Assembly: GCF_030504545.1 (NCBI RefSeq)
Contig: NZ_JAUKWP010000002.1
Span: 129,573 to 193,572, forward strand
DNA length: 64,000 nucleotides
Direction of reading: 5' to 3'
Source of the DNA: Lactobacillus sp. YT155
GTDB lineage: Bacteria; Bacillota; Bacilli; Lactobacillales; Lactobacillaceae
The translations under genes were made by a program, and so were the position numbers. Shown one piece after another: positions 1-9,415 of this stretch. The notes beneath the pieces were generated by a model, which was not told the DNA's origin, did not search any database, and saw only the letters and a program-made list of their open reading frames with translations. The first letter of the stretch is position 1, and every line of letters begins with the position of its first letter.

Positions 1-18
1 TAAAGTCTCCGTCTAAGC

Positions 19-58
19 AAAAAACGAGCGAACTTCTTACGAAGTTAACTCGTTTTTT
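19..58. terminator. Intrinsic terminator after trxB
   Basis: A long hairpin with complementary AACTTC/GAAGTT and CGAG/CTCG arms is flanked by an A run and a T run, so it can work in both directions. It lies just past the trxB stop and closes that transcription unit. Nothing else can be called in bases 1-96. Confidence 0.8.
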
Positions 59-96
59 CTTTAGTGCTCGACTTTTAAACGTTTCTTGTCGCGCTC

Positions 97-1023
97 TTAA
101 TCACTTAGTGTTTGTATATAGTTAAATGCTTGTTGTCCGGCAATTCCACCGTCCCCAACAGCAGTTGTGATTTGACGAAGTTCTTTTTTACGAACATCCC
201 CAATAGCATAAACTCCAGGGATTTTTGTTTCCATATTATCGTTAGTATCAATCCAACCTTGTTCATCCAAAATTCCTAAATCTTCAAAGGCATCGGTTAA
301 TGGTTGAATTCCAACATAGATAAATGCACCGGAGGCTGGCAAGACATGTTCTTCACCAGTTTCTTTGTCATGATACTTAACACCAGTGACTTCATTGCCA
401 TCACCTTGAATTTCATCAGTCAAAGCGTTCCAGACAAACTTAATTTTGTCATTCTTGAAGGCACGATCTTGTAAAATTTGTTGAGCACGAAGTTGGTCAC
501 GACGGTGAACGATAGTAACAGACTTAGCCATTTGTGTAAGGTAAACACCTTCTTCAACAGCTGAATCACCACCACCAATAACAACAACGTCTTGATCCTT
601 AAAGAATGCTCCATCACAGACCGCACAGTATGAAACACCTCGTCCTGAGTATTCATCTTCTCCGGGAACACCGATTTTCTTGTATTCAGAACCAGTGGCA
701 ATAATTACAACTGAAGTTTCATAAGTTTCTTCATCAGTAGTAACAATTTTTTGGTCACCTTTTTGTTCAATCTTTGAAACGGTTCCATATAAGAATTCTG
801 CCCCAAAACGAGTTGATGAAGCAAACATCTTCTCACCCAACTCTGGTCCCATGATTGATTCAAATCCAGGATAATTTTCAATCTCAGCGGTATTGTTCAT
901 TTGACCACCATAAATACCCCTATCTAGGATGGCTACCGATAAGTTTGCTCTTGAAGCATATAAAGCGGCTGTTAATCCCCCAGGACCAGCGCCGATTACA
1001 ATTACGTCATATTTCTTTGTCAT
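97..1023 (-). CDS. trxB: Thioredoxin-disulfide reductase
   Basis: This cytoplasmic flavoenzyme transfers electrons from NADPH through FAD to thioredoxin. The 308 residues are the normal length for low-molecular-weight TrxB. The N-terminal FAD motif GAGPGG is at about 11-16, the redox-active CAVC pair at 133-136, the NADPH-binding GGGDSA near 150-155, and the C-terminal FAD motif ends in IGDV. The ATG has the Shine-Dalgarno sequence GAGGAG. It is the last gene of the run hprK-lgt-gpsA-trxB, 75 bases after gpsA, and is followed by a strong terminator. In several relatives galU sits between gpsA and trxB; it is absent here. Confidence 0.97.
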   Translation of the reverse strand: MTKKYDVIVIGAGPGGLTAALYASRANLSVAILDRGIYGGQMNNTAEIENYPGFESIMGPELGEKMFASSTRFGAEFLYGTVSKIEQKGDQKIVTTDEETYETSVVIIATGSEYKKIGVPGEDEYSGRGVSYCAVCDGAFFKDQDVVVIGGGDSAVEEGVYLTQMAKSVTIVHRRDQLRAQQILQDRAFKNDKIKFVWNALTDEIQGDGNEVTGVKYHDKETGEEHVLPASGAFIYVGIQPLTDAFEDLGILDEQGWIDTNDNMETKIPGVYAIGDVRKKELRQITTAVGDGGIAGQQAFNYIQTLSD

Positions 1024-1098
1024 AATTCGCTCCTCATACGATTTAATTCAGTATGTCAATACTAGTCATTCAAAGTTGATTTGTCCACTAAGTTGTTT

Positions 1099-2115
1099 CT
1101 AAAATTCAATTTCGGCTTTTCCAGAGCGTCCCATCAAACCTTTAATCACTTCGTGAATATCTTTGCCTTGATAAATCACAGCATAAATTGCACTGGTAAT
1201 TGGCATATCAATGCCTTGTTTTTCAGCTAATTCAAAGGCTGCCTGACAAGTTGCAACACCTTCAACCACCATGCCCATATTCTTCAAAGTTTCATCAATT
1301 GATTCACCCTTGCCAATAGCGTTTCCAAAACGCCAGTTTCGAGAATGAACACTGGTACAAGTTACAATCAAATCACCAACACCTGAGAGTCCAATGAAAG
1401 TTAATGGTTTAGCACCCATCGAAACTCCTAGTCGAGTAATCTCTGCTAAACCTCGAGTCATCAAGGCTGCCTTGGTGTTATCACCATAACCAAGTCCGTG
1501 GAGCGCACCTGCACCTATCGCTATAACGTTCTTTAGGGCTGCTCCCATTTCTACTCCGACAACATCATCGTTTGTATATAAACGGAAGTAATCATTCATA
1601 AATGTATCTTGAACTAGTTTAGCCGCCTCTAGGTTATTAGATGCAGCTGTGATAGTAGTGATATCTTTATTAGCTACATCTTCAGCATGACTTGGTCCTG
1701 ATAGAACAACTACTGCTTCTCTTAGTTGTTCAGGAATTGTGTCTTCAAGAATTTCAGAAATTCGATCATAACTTCCTTGTTCTAGTCCTTTTGAAGCAGT
1801 TACTAGAATTGGTTTAATTTGTAGTTCAATTAAAACTTTAGTTAGTTTTTCTGCCACTTCTCGAGTAGCTTGAGTTGGGATAACAAATAATACCATCTCA
1901 GCTTCACGGCAAGCTTCTGTTAAATCGCTTGTAGCAATTAGCTCAGAACTAATCTTAAATTCGGGTAAATAATGTTTGTTGGTATGTTGTTGATTAATTT
2001 CATCAACACATGCCTGATCATGACCCCAGACTTTGACTTGATTCCCATTTTCCACTAATAAATTAGCAAGAATTGTTCCCCACGATCCTGCTCCTAAAAC
2101 TGCTACGTTTGTCAT
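1099..2115 (-). CDS. gpsA: Glycerol-3-phosphate dehydrogenase [NAD(P)+]
   Basis: It reduces dihydroxyacetone phosphate to sn-glycerol-3-phosphate, the backbone precursor of phospholipids and teichoic acids. The 338-residue protein opens with the dinucleotide-binding GAGSWG at about 8-13 and carries the family segment GAALKNVIAIGAG with the catalytic lysine. The frame runs 13 codons further upstream, but the ATG at 2115 is preceded by AGGAGA at good spacing and gives the usual start MTNVAVLGAG, so that start is chosen. It follows lgt with a 10-base gap, which suggests co-transcription of two lipid-linked functions. Confidence 0.96.
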   Translation of the reverse strand: MTNVAVLGAGSWGTILANLLVENGNQVKVWGHDQACVDEINQQHTNKHYLPEFKISSELIATSDLTEACREAEMVLFVIPTQATREVAEKLTKVLIELQIKPILVTASKGLEQGSYDRISEILEDTIPEQLREAVVVLSGPSHAEDVANKDITTITAASNNLEAAKLVQDTFMNDYFRLYTNDDVVGVEMGAALKNVIAIGAGALHGLGYGDNTKAALMTRGLAEITRLGVSMGAKPLTFIGLSGVGDLIVTCTSVHSRNWRFGNAIGKGESIDETLKNMGMVVEGVATCQAAFELAEKQGIDMPITSAIYAVIYQGKDIHEVIKGLMGRSGKAEIEF

Positions 2116-2125
2116 GTTAAATCTC

Positions 2126-2935
2126 CTATTTGTTGATGGTGTAATCAGGTACATTTTTATTTTTGTGTCGATAGCTCATAATAATAACCGCTCCAATAAA
2201 GAGGATTACTGATAACAGTTGTGATACACGAATACTACCAAATAAATATAAGCTATCCGTCCGCATTCCTTCAATAAAGAACCGTCCGAAGGCATACCAG
2301 ATAACATAAGTTAGAATCACTTCGCCACGTTTGAATTTACCATTCGCACGTAAAATTAAGATAACAATTAATCCTAATAAGTTCCAAGCCGATTCATATA
2401 AGAAAGTTGGTTGACGATAATAGCCATCAATATGCATTTGGTCAATAATGAAGTTAGGCAAGTGTAATCCTTCTAAGAAGCTCTTTGACGTCACAGCACC
2501 ATATGCTTCTTGATTCATGAAGTTACCCCAGCGACCAATAATTTGTCCTAGCATAACGGATGGTGCAGCGATATCTAACATTTGCCAAGTGGAGATTTGT
2601 TGTTTGCGTGTATAAATAATAATTACAATTAAAGCCGCAATTAAACCACCATAAATAGCGATTCCCCCGTGCCAAATTTTAATGATTTCACCGGGATGAC
2701 TAATATAAAATGGCAGTTCAAAAATCACATAGTACAGCCGTGCTCCAATTAAAGCAAAAGGTGCCATCCACAGCACCATATCTAATACTTTATCGGAATT
2801 AATTCCCTGTTTAGTAGCTTCGTGCATGGCCCACATAACAGCCAAGAACGCTCCCGAAGCAATAATAATTCCATACCAATGAATTTCCAAACCGCCTAAA
2901 GTAAAGGCAATCGGGTTTATTGTTAATAAATTCAA
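2126..2935 (-). CDS. lgt: Prolipoprotein diacylglyceryl transferase
   Basis: This integral membrane enzyme moves a diacylglyceryl group from phosphatidylglycerol to the lipobox cysteine of prolipoproteins, the first step of lipoprotein maturation. The 269 residues contain about seven hydrophobic segments and the Lgt signature [13 protein letters not shown] at roughly 140-152. The C-terminal tail is basic. It lies five bases after hprK. Several of its likely substrates, PstS and two other lipoproteins, are encoded in this window. Confidence 0.96.
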   Translation of the reverse strand: MNLLTINPIAFTLGGLEIHWYGIIIASGAFLAVMWAMHEATKQGINSDKVLDMVLWMAPFALIGARLYYVIFELPFYISHPGEIIKIWHGGIAIYGGLIAALIVIIIYTRKQQISTWQMLDIAAPSVMLGQIIGRWGNFMNQEAYGAVTSKSFLEGLHLPNFIIDQMHIDGYYRQPTFLYESAWNLLGLIVILILRANGKFKRGEVILTYVIWYAFGRFFIEGMRTDSLYLFGSIRVSQLLSVILFIGAVIIMSYRHKNKNVPDYTINK

Positions 2936-2940
2936 AATAC

Positions 2941-3888
2941 TTATCCTTCTTTATCTGTATCCGAGTTTTCTTGAATTAGTTTACTCAAGTTATCTTCAAA
3001 TGTCTTAGTAGCATCAAAGCCCATCTTTCTAGAACGGAAGTTCATGGCAGCTACTTCAATGATAATTGCTAAGTTACGACCAACTTTAACTGGAACGGTA
3101 ATCTTAGGAACTTCAACATCAAAAACAAGTTGTCTCTGTTCTCCGGAACCTAATCGATCATAATTTCCTTTAGGATCCCATTGTTCCAAATGAATAATTA
3201 ATTCAATTTCAGAGTCACTACGAACTGCTCCGGCACCAAATAATGTCATAACATCAATTATTCCGACACCACGAATTTCTAATAAATGGTTCAAAATCTT
3301 GGGAGCTTCACCAATAATTGTTTTTTCATCTTGTTGATATACTTCAACTCGATCATCAGCAATTAAACGATGACCTCTTTTTACTAATTCTAGAGCTGTT
3401 TCACTTTTACCAACTCCAGAATCACCGGTCAATAAAATTCCAATACCATAGATATCTACTAAGACACCATGAATACTCTGGCGTTGAGCTAATTGTTGAT
3501 CCAAATATTCGGTTACCAAACTGGACAAACGAGTTGTTGGTAGTTTTGAACCGATAATTGGAATATGTTGTTCTTTGGCTACTTGAATCAATTCATCAGC
3601 TGGGGTTAAATCTCTAGAAACCAAAAACATTGGTGTTTGAGGTTGAGCCATTTGTTGAAAGATTTGCGTTCGACGCTTCGAGCCTAAACCAGCAATATAG
3701 GCCGTTTCTGTCTGACCGAGCAACTGAATTCGTTCGGCAGGATAGTAATCAAAATAACCCGTCAATTCAATTCCAGGACGTGAGATATCACTGACATCAA
3801 CGAATTTATTAGCCAAGTCTCCTTCACCTACAAAGACTTTAAACTCATTATCTTCAACTAGTTGTTTTACACTAACTTGATTTTCCAT
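2941..3888 (-). CDS. hprK: HPr kinase/phosphorylase
   Basis: This bifunctional enzyme phosphorylates and dephosphorylates Ser46 of HPr and so drives CcpA-dependent catabolite control in Firmicutes. The 315-residue protein has the N-terminal domain to about 130, His140, the P-loop GDSGVGKS at 155-162 and the HprK signature around [10 protein letters not shown]. Its substrate HPr is encoded at 61090-61356 and has the expected serine. It is the first gene of hprK-lgt-gpsA-trxB. Confidence 0.97.
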   Translation of the reverse strand: MENQVSVKQLVEDNEFKVFVGEGDLANKFVDVSDISRPGIELTGYFDYYPAERIQLLGQTETAYIAGLGSKRRTQIFQQMAQPQTPMFLVSRDLTPADELIQVAKEQHIPIIGSKLPTTRLSSLVTEYLDQQLAQRQSIHGVLVDIYGIGILLTGDSGVGKSETALELVKRGHRLIADDRVEVYQQDEKTIIGEAPKILNHLLEIRGVGIIDVMTLFGAGAVRSDSEIELIIHLEQWDPKGNYDRLGSGEQRQLVFDVEVPKITVPVKVGRNLAIIIEVAAMNFRSRKMGFDATKTFEDNLSKLIQENSDTDKEG

Positions 3889-3951
3889 GATTTACACCAC
3901 CATTTATCTCGTTACCAATAGTCTATCATTTTACGCAAATATTACATATAA

Positions 3952-3976
3952 AAAAATCGACCATCAGGCCGATTGA
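3952..3976 (-). terminator. Intrinsic terminator after the small membrane protein gene
   Basis: On the minus strand ATCGGCC, a TGAT loop and GGTCGAT form a seven-pair stem with one G-T pair, followed by seven T. It separates the gene at 3981-4325 from hprK. Confidence 0.75.
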
Positions 3977-3980
3977 GTTT

Positions 3981-4325
3981 TTAGTTTTTAGCACGATTTC
4001 CAATAATTAAATTAACTATCGACATAATAACTGCTACTAGCATCGCTGCTCCAAAACTAGTGAACTTGAATTTTCCATCTAAAAAAGTTGAAACAAATTC
4101 CAAAATGGAAGCATTTATAACAATCGTGAATAATCCTAAGGTCAAAATCGTTATTGGTAAGGATATTAATTGCAAGATTGGTTTAGCAGTCATATTCAAT
4201 ATTACGATAACAAAACTAGCAATAACTGCAGTTTGTACATCTGCTAATGTGAAATACTGTGGAAAAACTTGGGCAATTGCCATGAATAGAAATGTGTAAA
4301 TAATCGTTTTAAAAATAACTCTCAT
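3981..4325 (-). CDS. Small four-helix membrane protein, YvlD / phage holin family IV
   Basis: The 114 residues are almost entirely hydrophobic, with four predicted membrane helices and a short basic C-terminus (GNRAKN). Length and pattern fit the YvlD family, which databases often label phage holin family 4 although most members are chromosomal envelope-associated proteins, not phage lysis factors. Start: ATG with GAGGAG eight bases upstream. No phage genes surround it. Function is not known; a link to envelope stress is an inference from relatives found next to PspC-like genes. Confidence 0.75.
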   Translation of the reverse strand: MRVIFKTIIYTFLFMAIAQVFPQYFTLADVQTAVIASFVIVILNMTAKPILQLISLPITILTLGLFTIVINASILEFVSTFLDGKFKFTSFGAAMLVAVIMSIVNLIIGNRAKN

Positions 4326-4392
4326 CTAAATCTCCTCGAGTATTTAATTAACTCAACATTCTACCCGATTGCAAATATTTGTCAAAATCATC

Positions 4393-5052
4393 CTAGTTCA
4401 ATTCAACTACATGACCACTCTTTAAATAGACAATCCATTCACAAATATTGGTTGCATAATCACCAACACGTTCTAGGTAACTTGCTACTAACATGTAAGA
4501 AGTTCCACCAACAATTGTTTCGGTGTTCTCCTTCATTTTAATAATACATAAGTCACTAATTCGACGAGCAAAGTCATCAATTACATCATCTTCTTTAGCA
4601 ATTTGTTCGGCTTTTTCACTATCTTCTTTTACATAAGCATTCAAGACATCTTCAACAATTTGCTTAGCATGATCACCCATTTGAGCAATTAATTCTTCAG
4701 CTTCAGGAATTCTTTCATTTCCTTTCACTTCAATTGTTGCTTTGGCGATACTAACCGCATGGTCGCCCATTCGTTCAAGGTCAGAACTTGCCTTTAAAAC
4801 TGTCACAATCATTCTAAGGTCAGAAGTTACGGGTTGTTGTAAGGCAATCAACTCGAACGAAGTTTTTTCTAAATCCGTTTCTCTTTTATTAATCATTTTG
4901 TCAGCTTCAATAACTTCTTGAGCTAATTTCTTATCATGATTAACAAAAGCACTAACGGATTTTAGAATGGATTCATTAACCATCATCCCCATCTCAGAAA
5001 ATCTCACATGTAAGTTAGATAATTCTTCTTCGAAAGCTGTTCTCATTTTCAT
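4393..5052 (-). CDS. phoU: Phosphate signalling protein PhoU
   Basis: PhoU is a peripheral cytoplasmic protein that couples the Pst transporter to the PhoR kinase and dampens Pho signalling when phosphate is plentiful. The 219-residue all-helical protein shows the two tandem PhoU repeats, each with an E/D-rich metal-binding helix (for example DLERMGDHAVSIA and YLERVGDYATNIC). The first ATG is used because AGAGAGG lies eight bases upstream. It is the last gene of pstS-pstC-pstA-pstB-pstB-phoU, the usual position. No clear terminator is visible in 4326-4392. Confidence 0.96.
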   Translation of the reverse strand: MKMRTAFEEELSNLHVRFSEMGMMVNESILKSVSAFVNHDKKLAQEVIEADKMINKRETDLEKTSFELIALQQPVTSDLRMIVTVLKASSDLERMGDHAVSIAKATIEVKGNERIPEAEELIAQMGDHAKQIVEDVLNAYVKEDSEKAEQIAKEDDVIDDFARRISDLCIIKMKENTETIVGGTSYMLVASYLERVGDYATNICEWIVYLKSGHVVELN

Positions 5053-5070
5053 AATTTTGTCCTCTCTATA

Positions 5071-5832
5071 TTAACCAAACTTACCAGAAATATAATCTTC
5101 AGTTTGTTTATTCTTCGGATCTAAGAATATCTTCTTAGTTTCATCTACTTCAATTAATTCCCCATTCAAGAAGAAAGCAGTTCGATCAGAAATTCTTGAT
5201 GCTTGTTGCATGTTATGAGTAACGGTAATAATTGTATAATCCTGTTTCAATTCCATCATCATGTTCTCAACCTTGGAAGATGAAATTGGATCTAAGGCAC
5301 TCGTTGGCTCATCCATCAAGATGATGTCAGGTTTAACTGCAATAACTCTGGCGATACAAACTCTTTGTTGTTGTCCACCGGATAAGGCTAATGCCGACTC
5401 ATTCAACTTGTCTTTCACATCATCCCAAACAGCTGCTGCCTTCAAACTTGTTTCAACTGCTTCGTCTAAGACAGCTCGATCAGTAATTCCGGCAATCTTT
5501 AATCCAAATGTTACGTTGTCATAAATTGAGAATGGAAATGGGTTTGGTTGTTGAAAAACCATTCCGACTTGTTTTCTCAATTCAACCGTATCAGTATTGG
5601 GAGCATAGATATTCTTCCCATCTAATAATATATTACCAGTTATTGTCACATTTGGAATTAAATCATTCATTCTATTTAAAGTACGCAAGAAAGTTGACTT
5701 ACCACAACCTGATGGTCCAATTAATGCCGTAATTTCATTTTCATAACAATCAAGACTAACACCCTTGAGTGCTTCTTTTTGTCCATAAAACAAATGAACA
5801 TCGCTGGCGGATAAAATTGTTTTATTTGCCAT
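5071..5832 (-). CDS. pstB: Phosphate ABC transporter ATP-binding protein (second copy)
   Basis: This ATPase powers high-affinity phosphate import through PstCA. The 253 residues have Walker [10 protein letters not shown] near 40, Q-loop QQPNPF, signature LSGGQQQR and Walker [13 protein letters not shown]. It is the second of two adjacent pstB genes, an arrangement common in lactobacilli and streptococci. The two paralogues differ clearly outside the motifs, so this is not a recent duplication. Confidence 0.96.
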   Translation of the reverse strand: MANKTILSASDVHLFYGQKEALKGVSLDCYENEITALIGPSGCGKSTFLRTLNRMNDLIPNVTITGNILLDGKNIYAPNTDTVELRKQVGMVFQQPNPFPFSIYDNVTFGLKIAGITDRAVLDEAVETSLKAAAVWDDVKDKLNESALALSGGQQQRVCIARVIAVKPDIILMDEPTSALDPISSSKVENMMMELKQDYTIITVTHNMQQASRISDRTAFFLNGELIEVDETKKIFLDPKNKQTEDYISGKFG

Positions 5833-5840
5833 AACTACTC

Positions 5841-6641
5841 CTAACCAAAATGACCTGAAACATAATCGTCGGTCAATTTTACTCTTGGTTTTGTAAAAAT
5901 CTTTCTGGTTTCATTGAACTCTATTACTTGTCCTAAATGGAAGAACGCCGTATAATCACTAATTCTAGCTGCTTGTTGCATATTATGAGTAACAATAATG
6001 ATTGTATAATTATCCTTCAAGTTCATCATTGTCTCTTCAATATTTTGCGTAGAAATTGGATCTAACGCACTGGCTGGCTCATCCATCAATAAGATATCAG
6101 GCTTCATCGCAATTGCTCTGGCAATGCATAATCGTTGTTGTTGTCCACCTGATAGAGCTAGTGCACTCTTATTCAAGTCGTCTTTTACTTGGTCCCAAAG
6201 TGATGCTTGTTTCAAAGTTGTCTCGACAATTTCGTCTAACTTCTTCTTATCATGCACGCCGTGACGTTCGAGAGCAAAGGTGATATTTTCGTAAATTGAT
6301 TTTGAGAATGGATTCGGACGTTGAAAAACCATTCCAATGTGTTTTCTCATTTCATAAACATCAATTTCATTGCTATTGATATCTAAATCACGATACAAAA
6401 TTTTTCCTTCAACTCTTGCAGTAGAAATGGTGTCATTCATTCTATTTAATGATCTTAAAAAAGTTGATTTCCCTGAACCAGAAGCGCCAATCAACGAAGT
6501 TATCTGATATCTTTCAAACTGAAGTGAAGCACTATGAAGAGCTTCTTTTTCACCATAAAAGACTTTCAAGTTCTCAGTCGTCATCGCCATTTCGTGTTCT
6601 TTTTCATCCAGTCTGCGAATAAATGTTTCTTCTTGTGCCAT
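5841..6641 (-). CDS. pstB: Phosphate ABC transporter ATP-binding protein (first copy)
   Basis: PstB paralogue of 266 residues with a longer, charged N-terminus of about 20 residues before the ABC domain. Walker A is GASGSGKST, the signature LSGGQQQRL and Walker [13 protein letters not shown]. It overlaps the pstA stop by one base, indicating translational coupling. Whether the two PstBs form a heterodimer or alternate with the same permease cannot be told from sequence. Confidence 0.96.
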   Translation of the reverse strand: MAQEETFIRRLDEKEHEMAMTTENLKVFYGEKEALHSASLQFERYQITSLIGASGSGKSTFLRSLNRMNDTISTARVEGKILYRDLDINSNEIDVYEMRKHIGMVFQRPNPFSKSIYENITFALERHGVHDKKKLDEIVETTLKQASLWDQVKDDLNKSALALSGGQQQRLCIARAIAMKPDILLMDEPASALDPISTQNIEETMMNLKDNYTIIIVTHNMQQAARISDYTAFFHLGQVIEFNETRKIFTKPRVKLTDDYVSGHFG

Positions 6642-7531
6642 TATTTATTCCCCGTCATCTTCGTATAAATAAAGTTACCTAAGTAGCGAGATGCTAAATT
6701 AAATAGTAGTACTGCTAGAATCAACACTGCTGAGGCTCCAGCTGATACTGCTACTGCATCAGGAATTAATCCCTCCGAGTTAACTTTCCAGATATGAACC
6801 GCTAAAGTTTCAGCGGGACGCATCAAGTTCAATGGGCTGGTAATGCTCATTGGATTGAAGTTAGTAAAATCAACTGGTGGAGCACTTTGTCCAGCGGTAT
6901 AAATCAATGCTGCCGCTTCACCGAAAACACGTCCTGCTCCTAGAATTAATCCAGTGATGATTGCTGGAAGTGCATCTGGAATAATTACTCGAATCACCGT
7001 TTCATATTTTGATAACCCTAAGGCTAACCCAGCTTCACGTTGCGAATTAGGAATCGAACGTAACGCATCTTCGATACTTCTAATCAAGAGCGGCAAGTTG
7101 AAAACTGTTAAAGTCAATGCTCCGGATAAAATTGAAAAACCAATATGAAAATTAATAACAAAAATCAAGAATCCAAATAGCCCAACAACAATTGAAGGTA
7201 ATGAACTCAAAATTTCAATTGAGGTTCTAATTAAACTAGCAATTCTACCATTTGAACTGTATTCAGAGAGATAAATAGCTGTTCCTAAAGCGATTGGAAT
7301 TGAAATAATCATCGAAAGAATCAATAAGAAGAAAGAGTTAAATAGTTGAATTCCAATTCCACCACCGGCAGAAAAACTTTCTGCTTTACTGGTCAAGAAA
7401 TGCCAGTTCACATATTGAAGTCCTCTACCCAAAATATAAAGTAATAAACTAGCTAAGATTAGAACAATTACCGTTGCCATGACATAAATGACACCAGTTG
7501 CGATTTTATCGATTGTTTTGGCTTTTTTCAT
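6641..7531 (-). CDS. pstA: Phosphate ABC transporter permease PstA
   Basis: One half of the membrane channel for phosphate import. The 296 residues contain six hydrophobic segments and the EAA-type loop (REAGLALGLSKYETVIRVII) that contacts PstB. It overlaps pstC by four bases (ATGA), so it is translated as part of the pst operon. Confidence 0.96.
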   Translation of the reverse strand: MKKAKTIDKIATGVIYVMATVIVLILASLLLYILGRGLQYVNWHFLTSKAESFSAGGGIGIQLFNSFFLLILSMIISIPIALGTAIYLSEYSSNGRIASLIRTSIEILSSLPSIVVGLFGFLIFVINFHIGFSILSGALTLTVFNLPLLIRSIEDALRSIPNSQREAGLALGLSKYETVIRVIIPDALPAIITGLILGAGRVFGEAAALIYTAGQSAPPVDFTNFNPMSITSPLNLMRPAETLAVHIWKVNSEGLIPDAVAVSAGASAVLILAVLLFNLASRYLGNFIYTKMTGNK

Positions 7532-8451
7532 TTCAACGTTCCTTTCTTAGCAATGTATTTAATTACGGTATTAAATAGCAACGACATCAATAGGAGTAAT
7601 AATGCTAACGACCAAAGTGCGTTGTTTGCAGTTGTGCCCATGACTGTATTTCCCATATTCATCGTCAAGACACTGGTCAAGGTTGAGGCTGGTGAAACTA
7701 AATTTTGAGGTAGTAACATAGCGTTACCGATAACCATTTGGACGGCTAATGCTTCACCAAAAGCACGTGCCATTCCAAAGACTACGGCGGTGAATAATCC
7801 TGGAGCACCAGCTCGAAGGACTACCCGAGAAATTGTTTGCCATCTAGTTGCTCCAACCGCTAAAGCTGCTTCACGATAATGCCTAGGAACAGCTTTTAAA
7901 GCATCAATACTCATTGAAGTAATTGTTGGTAGAATCATGACGAACAAGACAAATGTTCCGGCTAGAATTCCAAAACCACTGCCACCAAACGTATTTCTAA
8001 CAAACGGAATAACTACTGAAACACCAATGAATCCATAAACAACTGAAGGAATTCCCACAAGTAATTCAATAACCGGTTGTAAAACTTTCTTTCCTAACTT
8101 AGGTGAAATTTCGGTCATAAATACCGCTGCCGCAATGGCAAAGGGAGTGGCAATAATTGTAGCTAAGAAGGTTACTGAGAAAGAACCCATAATCATTGGC
8201 AAAGCACCCAATAAAGGTCTTCCCTGACTATCAGTCTTGTCGGCTGACCAAATTGAATGAGTCAAGAAATCAATGATGTTGACTTTATCACTTACAAAAA
8301 TGGTAATTCCTTTGGAAGCAATAAATCCAATTAATGAGAGCACTAAAATGATAATAATTGTTGTACAAAACATTGCTAAAAACTTACCACGAAATTCCCG
8401 TTTCGCAGAAGTCGAACGCATAGTTAAACTTTCTTTAATAGAGTCATGCAT
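7528..8451 (-). CDS. pstC: Phosphate ABC transporter permease PstC
   Basis: The other half of the phosphate channel, with six membrane segments and an EAA loop (YREAALAVGATRWQTISRVV). The frame is open 13 codons further upstream into pstS, but the ATG at 8451 has GGAGG eight bases before it and immediately follows the pstS stop, giving 307 residues beginning MHDSIKES. The tight spacing supports one pst transcript. Confidence 0.95.
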   Translation of the reverse strand: MHDSIKESLTMRSTSAKREFRGKFLAMFCTTIIIILVLSLIGFIASKGITIFVSDKVNIIDFLTHSIWSADKTDSQGRPLLGALPMIMGSFSVTFLATIIATPFAIAAAVFMTEISPKLGKKVLQPVIELLVGIPSVVYGFIGVSVVIPFVRNTFGGSGFGILAGTFVLFVMILPTITSMSIDALKAVPRHYREAALAVGATRWQTISRVVLRAGAPGLFTAVVFGMARAFGEALAVQMVIGNAMLLPQNLVSPASTLTSVLTMNMGNTVMGTTANNALWSLALLLLLMSLLFNTVIKYIAKKGTLK

Positions 8452-8452
8452 G

Positions 8453-9313
8453 TTATTTACCTCCAATCTTTGTAGTCTTACCATGATCATCTTTTTGATA
8501 GTTCATTTCGCTAATGGGAATGTAACGCATCTTTTCAACAACGTTTTTTTGCACGTGTTTTGAAAGAATGAAATCAATGAATTCTTTAGCTAATGGATCG
8601 CCATTCTTTTGAATATACATATGTTCATATGACCAAATTGTCCATTTGTTATCAACGATATTCTGTTTAGTTGCTTCATGACCATCGACTTTCAAAGTCT
8701 TAACATCGCTATTAATATAAGGCATTGCCAAGTAACTAATTGAGCCGGGAGTATTCGCAATAATCTGGCGAACCATTCCTGATGAATCTTGTTCTTGAGA
8801 TTTTTTGGTTTCCAAATTATTCATGACTGATTTTTCAAAGACTGAACGAGTTCCACTACCGCTGGCACGATTAATGATTGTAATTGGTAAGTTAGGTCCA
8901 CCAACGTCTTGCCAATTAGTAATTTGTCCGGCAAAAATCTTTCGTAGTTGAGTTAATGTCAAATTCTTAATTTTTAAGTCTTTATTTACAACTGGAACAA
9001 TTCCCACGACACAAATTTTGTAATCAACTAATTGTTTAGCGTCGATTCCTTTTTTTTCTTGAGCAAATAAGTCGGAGTTTCCAATATCAACCGCTCCTGA
9101 TTGAATTTGGCTTAATCCCGTTCCAGTTCCACCACCTTGAACATTAATATACACTCCTTTATTCTGTTCAGAGTATATTTCACTAGCAGATTCTGCCAAG
9201 GGTTGCACGGCAGACGAACCAACAACCGTGATGGTTTTTTCTTTAGTCTGACCACATCCAGTAAGTATCAGAACGGTAATTAAACTTAAAATCAACAATC
9301 CTATTTTTTTCAA
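8453..9313 (-). CDS. pstS: Phosphate-binding lipoprotein PstS
   Basis: Extracellular phosphate receptor of the Pst transporter. An N-terminal signal with lipobox LTGC places the mature lipid-anchored cysteine near residue 20. Conserved phosphate-binding segments follow: GSSAVQPLA, the GGGTGTGLSQ loop and RASGSGTR. An in-frame ATG at 9328 has no ribosome binding site, whereas a TTG at 9313 is preceded by GAGG at nine bases and gives the typical lipoprotein start MKKIGLL, so TTG is chosen (286 residues). A Pho box lies just upstream. Confidence 0.94.
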   Translation of the reverse strand: MKKIGLLILSLITVLILTGCGQTKEKTITVVGSSAVQPLAESASEIYSEQNKGVYINVQGGGTGTGLSQIQSGAVDIGNSDLFAQEKKGIDAKQLVDYKICVVGIVPVVNKDLKIKNLTLTQLRKIFAGQITNWQDVGGPNLPITIINRASGSGTRSVFEKSVMNNLETKKSQEQDSSGMVRQIIANTPGSISYLAMPYINSDVKTLKVDGHEATKQNIVDNKWTIWSYEHMYIQKNGDPLAKEFIDFILSKHVQKNVVEKMRYIPISEMNYQKDDHGKTTKIGGK

Positions 9314-9353
9314 GATTCCAGCCCTCATTTAATTTAATCTAACAAATCTATTC

Positions 9354-9381
9354 TAATAATTGATTGTAAATTTTGTGTAAA
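9354..9381 (-). promoter_or_regulatory. Pho box (PhoP binding repeats) before pstS
   Basis: On the minus strand three hexamers are spaced by exactly five bases: TTTACA, TTTACA and TTATTA. This matches the Gram-positive PhoP direct-repeat consensus TT(A/T)A(C/T)A with 11-base periodicity; the third copy has one mismatch. It is 40 bases upstream of the pstS start, and phoPR is adjacent, so phosphate-starvation control of the pst operon is expected. The first repeat touches the neighbouring terminator. Confidence 0.75.
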
Positions 9382-9415
9382 AAAAACAGCAAGTTTTTCA
9401 CTTACTGTTTTTTTA
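9379..9415. terminator. Intrinsic terminator between the DUF1307 lipoprotein gene and pstS
   Basis: AAAAAACAG and CTGTTTTTT arms enclose a second AAG/CTT pairing, with A and T runs on the two sides. The stop codon of the lipoprotein gene lies in the 3' T-rich arm. It isolates the pst promoter from read-through. Confidence 0.8.

Noticed and set aside
3929..3939. TTTGCGTAAAA on the minus strand before hprK resembles the competence motif
   Set aside because: Only the TTGCGTAA core matches, the 3' part differs, and hprK has no competence role; likely chance.
3981..4325. Holin-family protein as evidence of a prophage
   Set aside because: The YvlD-type family is usually chromosomal; no integrase, capsid, lysin or attachment site is nearby.
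5071..6641. Two pstB genes as a recent duplication or assembly artefact
   Set aside because: The copies differ throughout outside the ATPase motifs and tandem pstB is common in this group.
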